Part shown: positions 17,420 through 25,938 of the stretch, in pieces | How the letters are laid out: the number at the start of each line of letters is the position of its first letter | How positions within the stretch are numbered: the first letter of the stretch is position 1 | From: Yunchengibacter salinarum | GTDB lineage: Bacteria > Pseudomonadota > Alphaproteobacteria > Sphingomonadales > Kordiimonadaceae | DNA: 64,000 nucleotides | Direction: 5' to 3' | NCBI RefSeq assembly: GCF_037658235.1 | Contig: NZ_JBBJLN010000003.1 | Location: 1 to 64,000, forward strand | Position numbers and translations under genes: made by a program | Notes under the pieces: generated by a model | Told to the model about the DNA's origin: nothing | Database searches by the model: none | Seen by the model: the letters and a program-made list of their open reading frames with translations, nothing else

Positions 17420-18955
17420 ATGACGGATATCATGAACAGGATCAAACACTTCGGGGTCGTGATTGGCGCCGGGCTGGTGCTGGCGGGCTGCATTGTGGAC
17501 ATTGGCGACACCGGGCCGCGCGCTGGCGGCGGCGAACGCCACGCTCCGCCGCAGGCCGGGGTGGTGCAGCAGGCCAGCGGCGATGAAAGGGGCGGCGACG
17601 CGGCGCAAAGCCCGGTGGCGCGGGCGTTCGAGCAGGCCAGGACAAACGGCCCGGCGCTGCGCCGCTTTCTGGAAGCCTTCCCCAAGGGCGGCGACCTGCA
17701 CAATCACCTGACCGGCGCGGTCTATGCGGAAAGCTGGTTGGACTGGGCGGCGGAAGATGGCCTGTGCGTGAACCCGGACGGCCCGGCCATCGTGGATGCG
17801 GCGGAGGAAAGCTGCGCCGATCGCGGCTGGGTGGATGCCCGCGAGGCGCGGCTGGACGAAGACCTGCGCCGCCGCCTGATCAACGGCCTGTCCCTGCGTT
17901 CCTTTAAGCCGGAAAACGGCTGGTCCGGCCATGACCAGTTTTTTGTCACCTTTTCCCGGATGCTGGCCCGCAATGACCGGTTCGGGGACATGCTCACCAA
18001 TGTGAGCCGCCGCGCCGCCTGGCAGAACATTCCCTATCTGGAGCTCATGCACACCCTGATCCTGGGGGAGCTGTTTCCGCTGGTGGGCGGCGTGGAGCTG
18101 ACCGGCGACCCGGCGCGGGATTATCGCCTGTTGATGGACAGCCCTTTCGGCGCGCGGGTGGACGATCTGGCGGCGGACATTTCCCGGCGGCTGGACGGGG
18201 CGTTCGCCCGCCGGGCGGAGCAGCTTCAGTGCGGTGGCAATGACCCGCTGCCCGGCTGCGACGTGACCATCCGCCTGCAACATCAGGTGATCCGGGAATT
18301 TTCCCCGGCCATGGTCTATGCGCAAATTATTCTGGGCTGGCATGTGATGGAGCGGGACGCGCGCTTTGTGGGGCTCAATCTGGTGGCGCCGGAAGATGGC
18401 TATATCGCGCTTCGGGACTATACCCGGCACATGCGCATGATCGACCATCTGTATGCCACGCGCGGCCAGCAGAACATCGCCCTTCATGCCGGGGAGCTGA
18501 CCCTTGGTCTGGTGCGCCCGCGGAACCTGCGTTTCCATATCCGTCAGGCGATCGAGATTGGCCATGCCCGCCGCATCGGTCACGGCATCGACATCGCCCA
18601 TGAGCGGGACAGCGGCGACCTGCTGGCCCGCATGGTGCGGGACGGCATCGCGGTGGAAATCAATCTGACCAGCAATGATGTGATTCTGGGCGTGACCGGG
18701 CGGGATCATCCGTTCGGGCTGTATCGCCGCCACGGCGTGCCCCTGACGCTTTCCACGGACGACGAGGGCGTGAGCCGGATCGACCTGACCCATGAATATC
18801 AGCGCGCGGTGGAGACCTTCGATCTTGATTATCAGGCCCTGAAGCGGCTGTCGCGCAATGCCATCCGGCACAGTTTTCTGGACCCCGCCGACCGGGCGGC
18901 CCTGATGGAAAGGCTTGACTCCCGCCTGAACTCCTTTGAACAGTCCTTCCGCTGA
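17420..18955 (+). CDS. Lipoprotein adenosine deaminase
   Basis: This is a 511-residue member of the adenosine/AMP deaminase superfamily, which hydrolyses adenosine or deoxyadenosine to (deoxy)inosine and ammonia. Zinc ligands H94 and H96 (GGDLHNHLTG), the HAGEL histidine and catalytic glutamate, RRIGHGIDIAH and the LSTDDEG aspartate are all present. Unlike the usual cytoplasmic enzyme it begins with a lipoprotein signal (GVVIGAGLVLAGC, lipidated C24), so it should be anchored facing the periplasm or surface. Long size and an N-terminal extension recall secreted ADGF-type deaminases. The ATG at 17420 follows AAGGGGG. A strong hairpin terminator closes it, and the purine permease gene follows 83 bases later. 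Confidence 0.85.
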   Translation: MTDIMNRIKHFGVVIGAGLVLAGCIVDIGDTGPRAGGGERHAPPQAGVVQQASGDERGGDAAQSPVARAFEQARTNGPALRRFLEAFPKGGDLHNHLTGAVYAESWLDWAAEDGLCVNPDGPAIVDAAEESCADRGWVDAREARLDEDLRRRLINGLSLRSFKPENGWSGHDQFFVTFSRMLARNDRFGDMLTNVSRRAAWQNIPYLELMHTLILGELFPLVGGVELTGDPARDYRLLMDSPFGARVDDLAADISRRLDGAFARRAEQLQCGGNDPLPGCDVTIRLQHQVIREFSPAMVYAQIILGWHVMERDARFVGLNLVAPEDGYIALRDYTRHMRMIDHLYATRGQQNIALHAGELTLGLVRPRNLRFHIRQAIEIGHARRIGHGIDIAHERDSGDLLARMVRDGIAVEINLTSNDVILGVTGRDHPFGLYRRHGVPLTLSTDDEGVSRIDLTHEYQRAVETFDLDYQALKRLSRNAIRHSFLDPADRAALMERLDSRLNSFEQSFR

Positions 18956-18959
18956 CAGG

Positions 18960-18990
18960 GTGGCCGGGCGCGGTCCCGGCCACGGCTTTT
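18960..18990 (+). terminator. Rho-independent terminator after the adenosine deaminase gene
   Basis: A nine-base-pair G+C stem (GTGGCCGGG at 18960-18968 with CCCGGCCAC at 18975-18983) has a six-base loop and is followed by GGCTTTTT. It lies five bases beyond the deaminase stop and would at least partly separate it from the permease gene at 19039. Confidence 0.75.
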
Positions 18991-19038
18991 TCAGGGCTTT
19001 TCGGGGCCTTTTCCTTTTTTCAGGGGACGATCTCACCC

Positions 19039-20685
19039 ATGACTGACAAGACCGGCGACCCGCTTGGCGGCACTGCTCCGGCTCCCAGCCAGATGGCGGC
19101 GGAACTGAATGCGGGTTTCGCGTTCTTCCTCGATTGCGTGGTCAATCTGTTCGTGCTGGCGGGTGTGCTGGGGGGCGGATTCGATTTCCCCGACGAGGTG
19201 CTGTTCGGCAAGGTGATTCCCGGCTCCATCATGGGGATCGTGGTGGGGAACGTGCTATACGCGGCCTATACCCGCCGCGTGGTGCGCCAGACCGGCAATC
19301 ATAACCATACCAGCATCCCGCTGGGCATTGATCTGCCGTCCGTGTTCGCCATGTCCGCCTTTGTCATCGGCCCGGCCTATGTGTCCAACATCGGCGAGAT
19401 GGGCGAGACCGGGGCGGCCACGCTGGCCTGGCAACTGGGTATGGCCGCGGCGCTCTGGATGGGCGTGATCAAGGTGGGGTTGTCCTTTGTCGGAACGCTG
19501 GTTCAAAAAGGGCTGCCACAGGCGGCGCTGATCGGTGCCATGGCCGGGATCGCCACCGTCTATCTGGGGGCGGAGGCCATTTTCGGCATTTTCGATCTGC
19601 CGGAAGTGGGCGTGTTTTCCCTGATGATCATGGCCTATGCCCTGATCGCGGGCCATCGGCTGCCGGGCAACATGCCGGGGGCCATCATCGCCATCGTGGC
19701 GGGGACGGTGCTGTATTATGTGCTGGCCCTTGCCGGGGCGGGGGATGGCTATGTGATCAATGCCGCGCCCGATATCGTGCCCGCCGTGCCGCTGCCCACC
19801 CTGGCCGGGGTGATGGCCATGGGTGGGCCGGTGCTCAATCATCTGGGGCTGATACTGCCCTTTGCCCTGCTGATCGCCGCCAGCAGCGTGAACATCGTGT
19901 CCGGCGCGCGTCTGTCGGGGGATACCTATAATGCCGGGCGCGTGGTGCAGATCGATGCCGTGGCCACCATCGCATCGGGCCTGTTCGGCGGCGTGGTGCA
20001 GACCACGCCCTATTTCGGCCACGCCACCTACAAGCGGATGGGCGCACGCAGTGCCTATGCGCTGGGCGTGGTGGCCCTTGTGGGCGTTGGCGGCTTTCTG
20101 GGGCTGATCGCCTTCGCCTCCAAGATGATCCCGGATGCGGCGCTCAAACCCATTCTGGTGGTGGTGGCCAGTGATATCATCCGGCTGGCCTTTGCCAGCG
20201 CCGATGCGCGCCATGCCCCTGCCGTGCTGTTTACCCTGGTGCCCGCCATTCTCAACTATACCGCGCTGAAGGTGGATGAACTGTACAGCAAACTGTCCAC
20301 CAGCGTGGCGCAGGGCCTGTCCGATCAGTGGCGGGACAGCTATTTCCTGTTTTCCGCCCTGTCCAAGGGCTATGTGCTGACCAGTCTGATCTGGGGGTCC
20401 ATGCTTGTCTGGATCATAGACGGGCGCCTGCGCGCGGCGGCTTTGGCCGCCTTTGCCGCCAGCGCCTTTACCCTGTTTGGCGTGATCCATTCCGTGTTAC
20501 CCTCCAGCGGCATGTACATGCCCTGGGCCATCCCGGATGCGGCCAGCGACCCGGTTCTGGCGCACCGTCTGGCGGCGGGCTATGCCATTGCCGGGCTGAT
20601 GCTGCTGGCGTTTGCCGGTATGCGCCGCGTGCAGGGGTTGACCGTCTACCAGCCCGACGGCGAAAAGGATTCAGAGATTTCTTGA
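19039..20685 (+). CDS. NCS2/AzgA-type purine nucleobase permease
   Basis: This is a 548-residue inner-membrane protein with about 13 hydrophobic helices. VVQTTPYFGHATYKRMGARSAYALG corresponds to the conserved binding-site region of the nucleobase-cation symporter-2 group, and an early FFLDCVVNLFVLAGVLGGG and MAGIATVYLGAEAIFGIF fit the same fold. Members import hypoxanthine, guanine, adenine or xanthine with protons. The setting, after a deaminase that makes inosine and before purine and deoxyribose salvage genes, supports purine uptake. The last bases of its coding region overlap the RutR-like operator in front of deoC. Confidence 0.82.
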   Translation: MTDKTGDPLGGTAPAPSQMAAELNAGFAFFLDCVVNLFVLAGVLGGGFDFPDEVLFGKVIPGSIMGIVVGNVLYAAYTRRVVRQTGNHNHTSIPLGIDLPSVFAMSAFVIGPAYVSNIGEMGETGAATLAWQLGMAAALWMGVIKVGLSFVGTLVQKGLPQAALIGAMAGIATVYLGAEAIFGIFDLPEVGVFSLMIMAYALIAGHRLPGNMPGAIIAIVAGTVLYYVLALAGAGDGYVINAAPDIVPAVPLPTLAGVMAMGGPVLNHLGLILPFALLIAASSVNIVSGARLSGDTYNAGRVVQIDAVATIASGLFGGVVQTTPYFGHATYKRMGARSAYALGVVALVGVGGFLGLIAFASKMIPDAALKPILVVVASDIIRLAFASADARHAPAVLFTLVPAILNYTALKVDELYSKLSTSVAQGLSDQWRDSYFLFSALSKGYVLTSLIWGSMLVWIIDGRLRAAALAAFAASAFTLFGVIHSVLPSSGMYMPWAIPDAASDPVLAHRLAAGYAIAGLMLLAFAGMRRVQGLTVYQPDGEKDSEIS

Positions 20686-20707
20686 CCAATCAGTCAAGAT
20701 TTGTCTT
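20682..20707 (+). promoter_or_regulatory. RutR-like operator in front of deoC
   Basis: The inverted repeat CTTGAC-caatca-GTCAAG (20681-20698) contains TTGACCAATCAGTCAA. It matches 12 of 14 defined positions of the E. coli RutR consensus TTGACCAnnTGGTCAA. It overlaps the permease stop codon and lies 77 bases before deoC. The 26 bases 20682-20707 match the complement of 26726-26751 at 22 positions, sharing ATCAGTCArGATTTGTCTT. A RutR-type regulator is encoded at 37735. Confidence 0.6.
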
Positions 20708-20783
20708 TGTATGGCATCCGCCGGAGTCGCCCCCCATGCGGGGCCACGGGCGGATCGGACGGCAATGATGGAAAGACGGGCAT

Positions 20784-21743
20784 ATGGCATCTGAGGGTTT
20801 CGTCAATCAGGGCACGGCCTTTCACGCCGATTGGGTGGAAGCGATCCGGGTCAACAAAAGCGCGGTGGAGCGGCGCACCGGGTCTCTGCCGGGGCGGCGA
20901 TCCGTGAAGAAGGACAGCCAGATCGCCTATATGATCAAGGCGATCCAGTGCATGGACCTGACCACCCTGTCCGGCGATGACACGCCGGGCCGGGTGCAGC
21001 GCCTGTGCGCCAAGGCCCGCCAGCCCGTGCGCCCGGATATTCTGGCCGCGTTCGATCTGGGGGATATGGCGCTCACCACCGGGGCGGTCTGCGTTTATCA
21101 TGAAATGGTCCCCGTGGCGGTCAGGGCGCTGGAAGGAACCGATATTCCCGTGGCCGCCGTGTCCACCGGCTTTCCGGCCGGGCTGGCGCCGGTGGAAACC
21201 CGGATGGAGGAAATCCGCCGATCCGTCGCCGCGGGTGCGCGGGAAATCGATATTGTGGTCACCCGCGCCCATGTGCTGAACGGCAACTGGCAGGCGCTGT
21301 ATGACGAGGTGAAAGCCTTCAAGGAGGCGTGCGGCGCCGCCCATATGAAGACCATCCTCGCCACCGGGGAACATGGCAATCTGGCACAGGTGGCCAAGGC
21401 TTCCATGACCGCCATGATGGCGGGCTCCGATTTCATCAAGACTTCCACCGGCATGGAGGGGGTCAATGCCACCCTGCCGGTGTCGCTGGTCATGGTGCGT
21501 CAGATTCGCGCCTTTGAGGATGCCACCGGCATCAAGGTAGGCTTCAAGCCCGCCGGGGGCATTCGCAAGGCCAAGGATGCGGTCACCTATCTGACCCTGA
21601 TGCGGGAAGAACTGGGGCGCCCCTGGCAGGAGCCGGAGCTGTTCCGCTTCGGGGCATCCGGCCTGCTGGGCGACCTGGAACGGCAACTGGAATACCATGC
21701 CTTTGGCGGCTATTCGGCGGCGCACCGCCACGCAATGGCCTGA
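20784..21743 (+). CDS. deoC: Deoxyribose-phosphate aldolase
   Basis: This is a 319-residue TIM-barrel aldolase that cleaves 2-deoxyribose-5-phosphate to glyceraldehyde-3-phosphate and acetaldehyde. The Schiff-base lysine is in SDFIKTSTG (about residue 216), and the second lysine is in KVGFKPAGGIR. AAGAREIDIVVTRAHV supplies the usual barrel strand. The protein is longer than E. coli DeoC (259) through N- and C-terminal extensions, as in the long bacterial/eukaryotic class. It is followed after 30 bases by an ALDH16-type aldehyde dehydrogenase, which could remove the acetaldehyde. The RutR-like site upstream suggests control by a pyrimidine-responsive repressor. Confidence 0.94.
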   Translation: MASEGFVNQGTAFHADWVEAIRVNKSAVERRTGSLPGRRSVKKDSQIAYMIKAIQCMDLTTLSGDDTPGRVQRLCAKARQPVRPDILAAFDLGDMALTTGAVCVYHEMVPVAVRALEGTDIPVAAVSTGFPAGLAPVETRMEEIRRSVAAGAREIDIVVTRAHVLNGNWQALYDEVKAFKEACGAAHMKTILATGEHGNLAQVAKASMTAMMAGSDFIKTSTGMEGVNATLPVSLVMVRQIRAFEDATGIKVGFKPAGGIRKAKDAVTYLTLMREELGRPWQEPELFRFGASGLLGDLERQLEYHAFGGYSAAHRHAMA

Positions 21744-21773
21744 TGTGCGCTTGGCTTTAAGGGGATCGAAAGC

Positions 21774-24164
21774 ATGACGGTGGCAGACAAATTGAAAAGC
21801 ATGGATTACGCGCCCGCCGGGGAAAGCCGCGCACGGGCGGATGAATGGCTGGACGGGCACAACAGGCGCTTCGGCCTGTTTATCGGCGGCGCCTTTGCGA
21901 TGCCGGAAAAGGCGGGGACCATGCCGTCCTATGCCCCGGCAAGCGGGGAAAAGCTGGCGGATATCACCATTGCCGGCAAGGCGGACGTGGCCGATGCGGT
22001 GGCCGCCGCCCGCGCGGCGCAGGGCAAGTGGCTTGCGCTCGGCGGCCATGGCCGGGCGCGCTTTCTGTATGCGCTGGCCCGGCTGGTGCAGAAACACAGC
22101 CGCCTGCTGGCGGTGCTGGAAAGCCTTGATAATGGCAAGCCGATCCGCGAAAGCCGGGATCTGGATATACCGCTGGTGGCACGGCACTTTTACCACCATG
22201 CGGGCTGGGCCCAACTGCTGGATGAAACCTTCCCGGATCATGAGCCCGTGGGCGTGGCGGGGCAGGTGATCCCGTGGAATTTTCCGCTGCTGATGCTGGC
22301 CTGGAAGATCGCCCCGGCGCTGGCGGCGGGCAATACGGTGGTGCTGAAGCCTGCCGAATTCACCTCGCTGACGGCGCTGAAATTCGCTGAATTGTGCCAG
22401 GAAGCGGGGTTGCCCGACGGCGTGGTCAACATCATCACCGGCGCCGGGGATACGGGCGCCGCGCTGGTAAAGGCGGAAGTGGACAAGGTGGCCTTCACCG
22501 GTTCCACCGAAGTGGGCCGCATCATCCGCCGCCAGATCGCGGGCAGCGGCAAGGCGCTGACGCTGGAGCTGGGCGGCAAGTCCCCTTATGTGGTGTTTGA
22601 GGATGCGGACATTGACGGCGCCGTGGAAGGGCTGGTGGATGCCATCTGGTTCAACCAGGGGCAGGTGTGCTGCGCGGGCTCCCGCCTGCTGGTGCAGGAA
22701 GGCATCGCGGACAGCTTCATCACCCGCCTGAAGCGGCGCATGGAAAGCCTGCGGGTGGGCGACAGCCTGGACAAGTGCGTGGATGTGGGCGCCATTGTGG
22801 ACCCGGTGCAGAAAGAGCGCATCGAAAGCCTGGTGGCGCAGGGCAAAAAGGAAGGCGCCGAAATCTGGCACGCCCCATGCCCCATGCCCGACAAGGGCGT
22901 GTTTTATCCGCCCACGCTGGTCACCGGCGCGGCGGGGGACAATGTGCTGAACCGGGAAGAGGTTTTCGGCCCGGTCCTGACGGCGCAGACCTTCCGCACC
23001 CAGGCCGAGGGCGTGAAGCTGGCCAATAACAGCCGGTACGGTCTGGCCGCCAGTGTATGGTCGGAAAGCCTGTCGCGGGCGCTGGAAGTGGCACCGGCCC
23101 TGAAGGCAGGGGTTGTCTGGGTCAATGGCACCAACTTTTTCGACGGCGCCGTGGGCTTTGGCGGCTACCGGGAATCCGGCTTTGGCCGCGAAGGCGGCAA
23201 GGAAGGCATGGCCGCCTATCTGAAACCGAAGGCGGACAGAACCTGCAAGGCCCTGAAGGCGATCCCGCATCCCGCATCCATCAGCCCGGCAAAGGGCGGC
23301 GCGGGCCTGCCGGGTATCGACCGCACCGCCAAGCTGTATATCGGCGGCAAGCAGGCGCGGCCCGATGGCGGCAATGCCATTGTCATCGCCGACCCCAAGG
23401 GCGCGGAAGTGGGCCTTGTGGGGGACGGCAACCGCAAGGACATCCGCAACGCCGTTGAGGCCGCCGAGGGCGCCAGCGGCTGGGCCGCCACCACCGCCCA
23501 TAACCGGGCGCAGATACTGTACTACATGGCGGAGAATCTGGGCGTGCGGGCGGCGGAGTTTGCCGCGCGGCTCGGCAAGGTGGCGGGCACCACGGCCAAG
23601 GCCGCCGAGGCCGAGGTGGAGGCATCCATGGATCGGCTGTTCACTGCCGCCGCCTGGGCGGACAAGCTGGACGGCGCGGTGCATTCACCCCCCATGCGCG
23701 GCGTGGCGCTTGCCATGAACGAGCCGGTGGGCGTGATCGGCATTGCCTGTCCCGATGAAAAGCCGCTTCTGGCCTTTGTCAGCCTGATGGCTCATGCCAT
23801 CGCCGCGGGCAATCGCACGGTGATCCTGCCCAGCAACCGCTATCCGCTGCTGGCGACGGACTTTTACCAGATTCTGGAAACCAGCGATCTGCCGGGCGGG
23901 GTGGTGAACATCGTGACCGGGGACGTGGACGCGCTGGCGCTGGATTTGGCGAAACACCTGGCGGTGGATGGCCTGTGGCACTTTGGCGGCAAGGAGACCG
24001 GCGCGGCGATCGAGGCGGCCTCCGCCGACAATATGAAGCGTACCTGGCTGGCACTGGGAAAGGCCCATGACTGGATGGACCCTCGCCAGACCGCAGGCCG
24101 CGCCGTGCTGGACCATGCCATCGAGGTGAAGAATATCTGGGTGCCCTACGGCGACCAGAACTAA
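21774..24164 (+). CDS. ALDH16-type duplicated aldehyde dehydrogenase
   Basis: This is a 796-residue protein with two aldehyde dehydrogenase units. The first (about 30-500) is complete: N169 in VIPWNFP, general base E265 in LTLELGGKS, catalytic C299 in FNQGQVCCAGSR. The second (about 515-790) begins again with LYIGGKQARPDGG and carries a coenzyme-fold stretch (AMNEPVGVIGIACPDEKP, GGVVNIVTGD), but it has no ELGGK or catalytic-cysteine motif, so it is non-catalytic. This architecture is that of family 16 (ALDH16A1 in animals, with known bacterial members). Directly behind deoC, its likely substrate is acetaldehyde from deoxyribose breakdown, oxidised with NAD to acetate; this is inference from context. 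Confidence 0.88.
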   Translation: MTVADKLKSMDYAPAGESRARADEWLDGHNRRFGLFIGGAFAMPEKAGTMPSYAPASGEKLADITIAGKADVADAVAAARAAQGKWLALGGHGRARFLYALARLVQKHSRLLAVLESLDNGKPIRESRDLDIPLVARHFYHHAGWAQLLDETFPDHEPVGVAGQVIPWNFPLLMLAWKIAPALAAGNTVVLKPAEFTSLTALKFAELCQEAGLPDGVVNIITGAGDTGAALVKAEVDKVAFTGSTEVGRIIRRQIAGSGKALTLELGGKSPYVVFEDADIDGAVEGLVDAIWFNQGQVCCAGSRLLVQEGIADSFITRLKRRMESLRVGDSLDKCVDVGAIVDPVQKERIESLVAQGKKEGAEIWHAPCPMPDKGVFYPPTLVTGAAGDNVLNREEVFGPVLTAQTFRTQAEGVKLANNSRYGLAASVWSESLSRALEVAPALKAGVVWVNGTNFFDGAVGFGGYRESGFGREGGKEGMAAYLKPKADRTCKALKAIPHPASISPAKGGAGLPGIDRTAKLYIGGKQARPDGGNAIVIADPKGAEVGLVGDGNRKDIRNAVEAAEGASGWAATTAHNRAQILYYMAENLGVRAAEFAARLGKVAGTTAKAAEAEVEASMDRLFTAAAWADKLDGAVHSPPMRGVALAMNEPVGVIGIACPDEKPLLAFVSLMAHAIAAGNRTVILPSNRYPLLATDFYQILETSDLPGGVVNIVTGDVDALALDLAKHLAVDGLWHFGGKETGAAIEAASADNMKRTWLALGKAHDWMDPRQTAGRAVLDHAIEVKNIWVPYGDQN

Positions 24165-24205
24165 AAGGCTATCCGCAAGCCCGGCGCCACCCCCGCGCCC
24201 CGTTT

Positions 24206-24471
24206 GCACCAACGTTGCCCCTACCGCCATCCCGCCACTGCGCGGGATGAGCGGAGGCCACGACCGTGGCCCGCCGCAAGTGCGGCGCCCTCGCGGAGCC
24301 GGGCCGCGCAAGCGGCCAAGGCGTGAGCGGCAAATACCCGCACCGACGTTGCCTCTACCGCCATCCCGCCACTGCGCGGGATGAGCGGAGGCCACGACCG
24401 TGGCCCGCCGCCAGTGCGGCGCCCTCGCGGAGCCGGGCCGCGCAAGCGGCCAAGGCGTGAGCGGCAAACAC
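24206..24471. repeat. Two tandem 134-bp palindrome-rich repeats
   Basis: Two nearly identical copies lie head to tail with a 134-base period (about 24206-24339 and 24340-24471). Only a handful of bases differ in the aligned part. Each unit contains four consecutive inverted repeats: ATCCCGC/GCGGGAT, GCCACG/CGTGGC, GCCGC(a/c)-agTGCGGC and GGCCGC-gcaa-GCGGCC. It lies between the convergent ALDH16 and purine phosphorylase genes and has no credible reading frame. The form is that of a dispersed palindromic element (REP/BIME-like) caught as a duplication. No second locus with it was noticed in this window. Confidence 0.85.
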
Positions 24472-24495
24472 CCCGCACGCAAAGCGTGCGGGGTG
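24469..24495. terminator. Bidirectional hairpin between convergent genes
   Basis: A perfect twelve-base-pair stem, CACCCCGCACGC (24469-24480) with GCGTGCGGGGTG (24484-24495), has a three-base loop. It lies six bases beyond the purine phosphorylase stop on the minus strand and after the tandem repeats on the plus strand. The tract after it is poor in T in both directions (TGAAAT; TTTG), so termination may be weak, but the convergent position is typical. Confidence 0.6.
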
Positions 24496-24500
24496 TGAAA

Positions 24501-25322
24501 TCAACCCACTTTTTTCACAAACGCTTTCAGCAGCTTTTCAAGATGAACGGCGGCCTTGGCGCCATATTCCATGGTTTCGTCATGGGTCAGCTCGTTGCCG
24601 GTCATGCCCGCGGCATAATTGGTGATGGAGGCCACCCCCGCCACCTTCATGCCCGCATGGCGCGCGGCCAGGCATTCGGGCACGGTGGACATGCCTACCG
24701 CGTTGGCGCCCAGCGTGCGGAAGGCGCGGATTTCCGCCGGGGTTTCGAAATTCGGCCCCTTGGCTTGCAGATAGACCCCTTCATGCAGCGTGATGCCCTC
24801 CGCCTCGGCGCAGGCTTTCATGGTGGCGAGCAGGTCCGGGTCCCAGGCATTGGTCATGTCGGCGAAGCGCGGGCCGATGCGGTCGTCATTAGGGCCCACC
24901 AGCGGGTTGACGCCGGAGAAATTGATATGATCGGAAATGGCCATCAGGCTGCCGGGCCCGGCAGCTTCATCCAGACTGCCGGATGCGTTGGTGAGCACCA
25001 GTGTTTTCACGCCCAGCGCCCATAGTACGCGCACGCCGAAAACCAGCTTGTCTTCGCTGTGGCCTTCATAGGCATGAGCCCGGCCCTGCATGAAGATCAC
25101 CGGCGATCCGTCCAGCGTGCCGATCACCATGCGGCCCGAATGGCCGTGCACGGTGGGTTGGGGGAAGCCGGGCAGCTCGTCATACCGGATGATGGTGGTG
25201 TCTTCCAGCGCGTCCGCCAGGGCATTGAGGCCGGACCCCAGCACCATGGCAAGCCCCGGCACCGGGCCGCTGACTTTCTGGCGGATGATGTCGGCGCAGG
25301 CCTGATAATCTTCAAAGCTCAT
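24501..25322 (-). CDS. Purine nucleoside phosphorylase, trimeric class
   Basis: This is a 273-residue enzyme that splits inosine, guanosine and their deoxy forms with phosphate to the base and (deoxy)ribose-1-phosphate. Class landmarks are MVLGSGLNALADALED (phosphate site), HGHSGRMVIGTLDG, FMQGRAHAYEGHS, LTNASGSLDE, GPNFETPAEIRAFRTLGANAVGMST (base-site glutamate) and VASITNYAAGM (asparagine for 6-oxopurines). It fits the PunA/XapA trimeric family rather than the hexameric DeoD. It is the last gene of a minus-strand group with upp and a purine phosphoribosyltransferase, 53 bases after the latter, so base release and base salvage are co-expressed. Confidence 0.92.
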   Translation of the reverse strand: MSFEDYQACADIIRQKVSGPVPGLAMVLGSGLNALADALEDTTIIRYDELPGFPQPTVHGHSGRMVIGTLDGSPVIFMQGRAHAYEGHSEDKLVFGVRVLWALGVKTLVLTNASGSLDEAAGPGSLMAISDHINFSGVNPLVGPNDDRIGPRFADMTNAWDPDLLATMKACAEAEGITLHEGVYLQAKGPNFETPAEIRAFRTLGANAVGMSTVPECLAARHAGMKVAGVASITNYAAGMTGNELTHDETMEYGAKAAVHLEKLLKAFVKKVG

Positions 25323-25375
25323 GATCGTTCCCCGTTCGGTGTTTCGCTCGCTCTGGCCCTTATGGCGGTATCCGC

Positions 25376-25933
25376 TCAGGACTTGATGTCGGGCAGGTCC
25401 AGCCCCTTGTGTTCGCGGATTTCATCGCGGCTCAGGTCCGCCAGCTCATGGGGGAAGACCAGCCAGTCATCGGTTTCGTGGCAATAGAAATCCGGTGTCA
25501 GGTCGGTCACATTGCGCTGTGGTTTATAATAGACCGTGGCGATCTTGATGATGTCCGGCGTGTTGCGGCGACACTTTTTCCTGAGCCGGTCTATGATGGC
25601 GCGAATGGAGCGGCCAGAGTCGAATACGTCATCCACGATCAACAGGCTGTCTTCGGCGTTGATATTGTTGACGATATATTCCAGCCCGTGGACTTTGACT
25701 TCTTTTTGCTGCTGCATCCCGATATAGCTGGATGTGCGAATCGCGATATGGTCCGACTTGACGCCGTAATATTCCAGAATTTCCTGCACCGCGATGCCGG
25801 TGGGCGTGCCGCCGCGCCAGACGCCGACGATAAATTCCGGCTGAAAGCCGCTTTCCAGTATCTTCAGCCCCAGCTTGAAGGAATCGCTCAACAGCTCTTC
25901 CGCCGTGACATAGGTTTTTACCACTTCGGCCAT
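25376..25933 (-). CDS. Purine (hypoxanthine/xanthine-type) phosphoribosyltransferase
   Basis: This is a 185-residue type I phosphoribosyltransferase that transfers the base onto PRPP. The PRPP-binding motif LLIVDDVFDSGRS is at about 97-109 and a strand VGVWRGGTPTG precedes it. The short fold, the Tyr-Tyr-Lys-Pro segment (TVYYKPQ) and DDWLVFPHE near the end are typical of xanthine/hypoxanthine-guanine phosphoribosyltransferases. It starts five bases after the upp stop, so translation is coupled. Which purine base it prefers cannot be judged from sequence. Confidence 0.85.
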   Translation of the reverse strand: MAEVVKTYVTAEELLSDSFKLGLKILESGFQPEFIVGVWRGGTPTGIAVQEILEYYGVKSDHIAIRTSSYIGMQQQKEVKVHGLEYIVNNINAEDSLLIVDDVFDSGRSIRAIIDRLRKKCRRNTPDIIKIATVYYKPQRNVTDLTPDFYCHETDDWLVFPHELADLSRDEIREHKGLDLPDIKS

Positions 25934-25938
25934 GTTGC

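Noticed and set aside
20694..23684. A 996-codon minus-strand open frame opposite deoC and the ALDH16 gene
   Set aside because: It mirrors two clear coding sequences and has low-complexity composition without family motifs.
24206..24471. CRISPR array
   Set aside because: There are only two units, the unit is 134 bases, there are no variable spacers between short repeats and no cas genes nearby.
23685..24482. Minus-strand reading frame through the tandem repeats
   Set aside because: Its repeated peptide comes from the 134-base direct repeat, and the rest is antisense to ALDH16.
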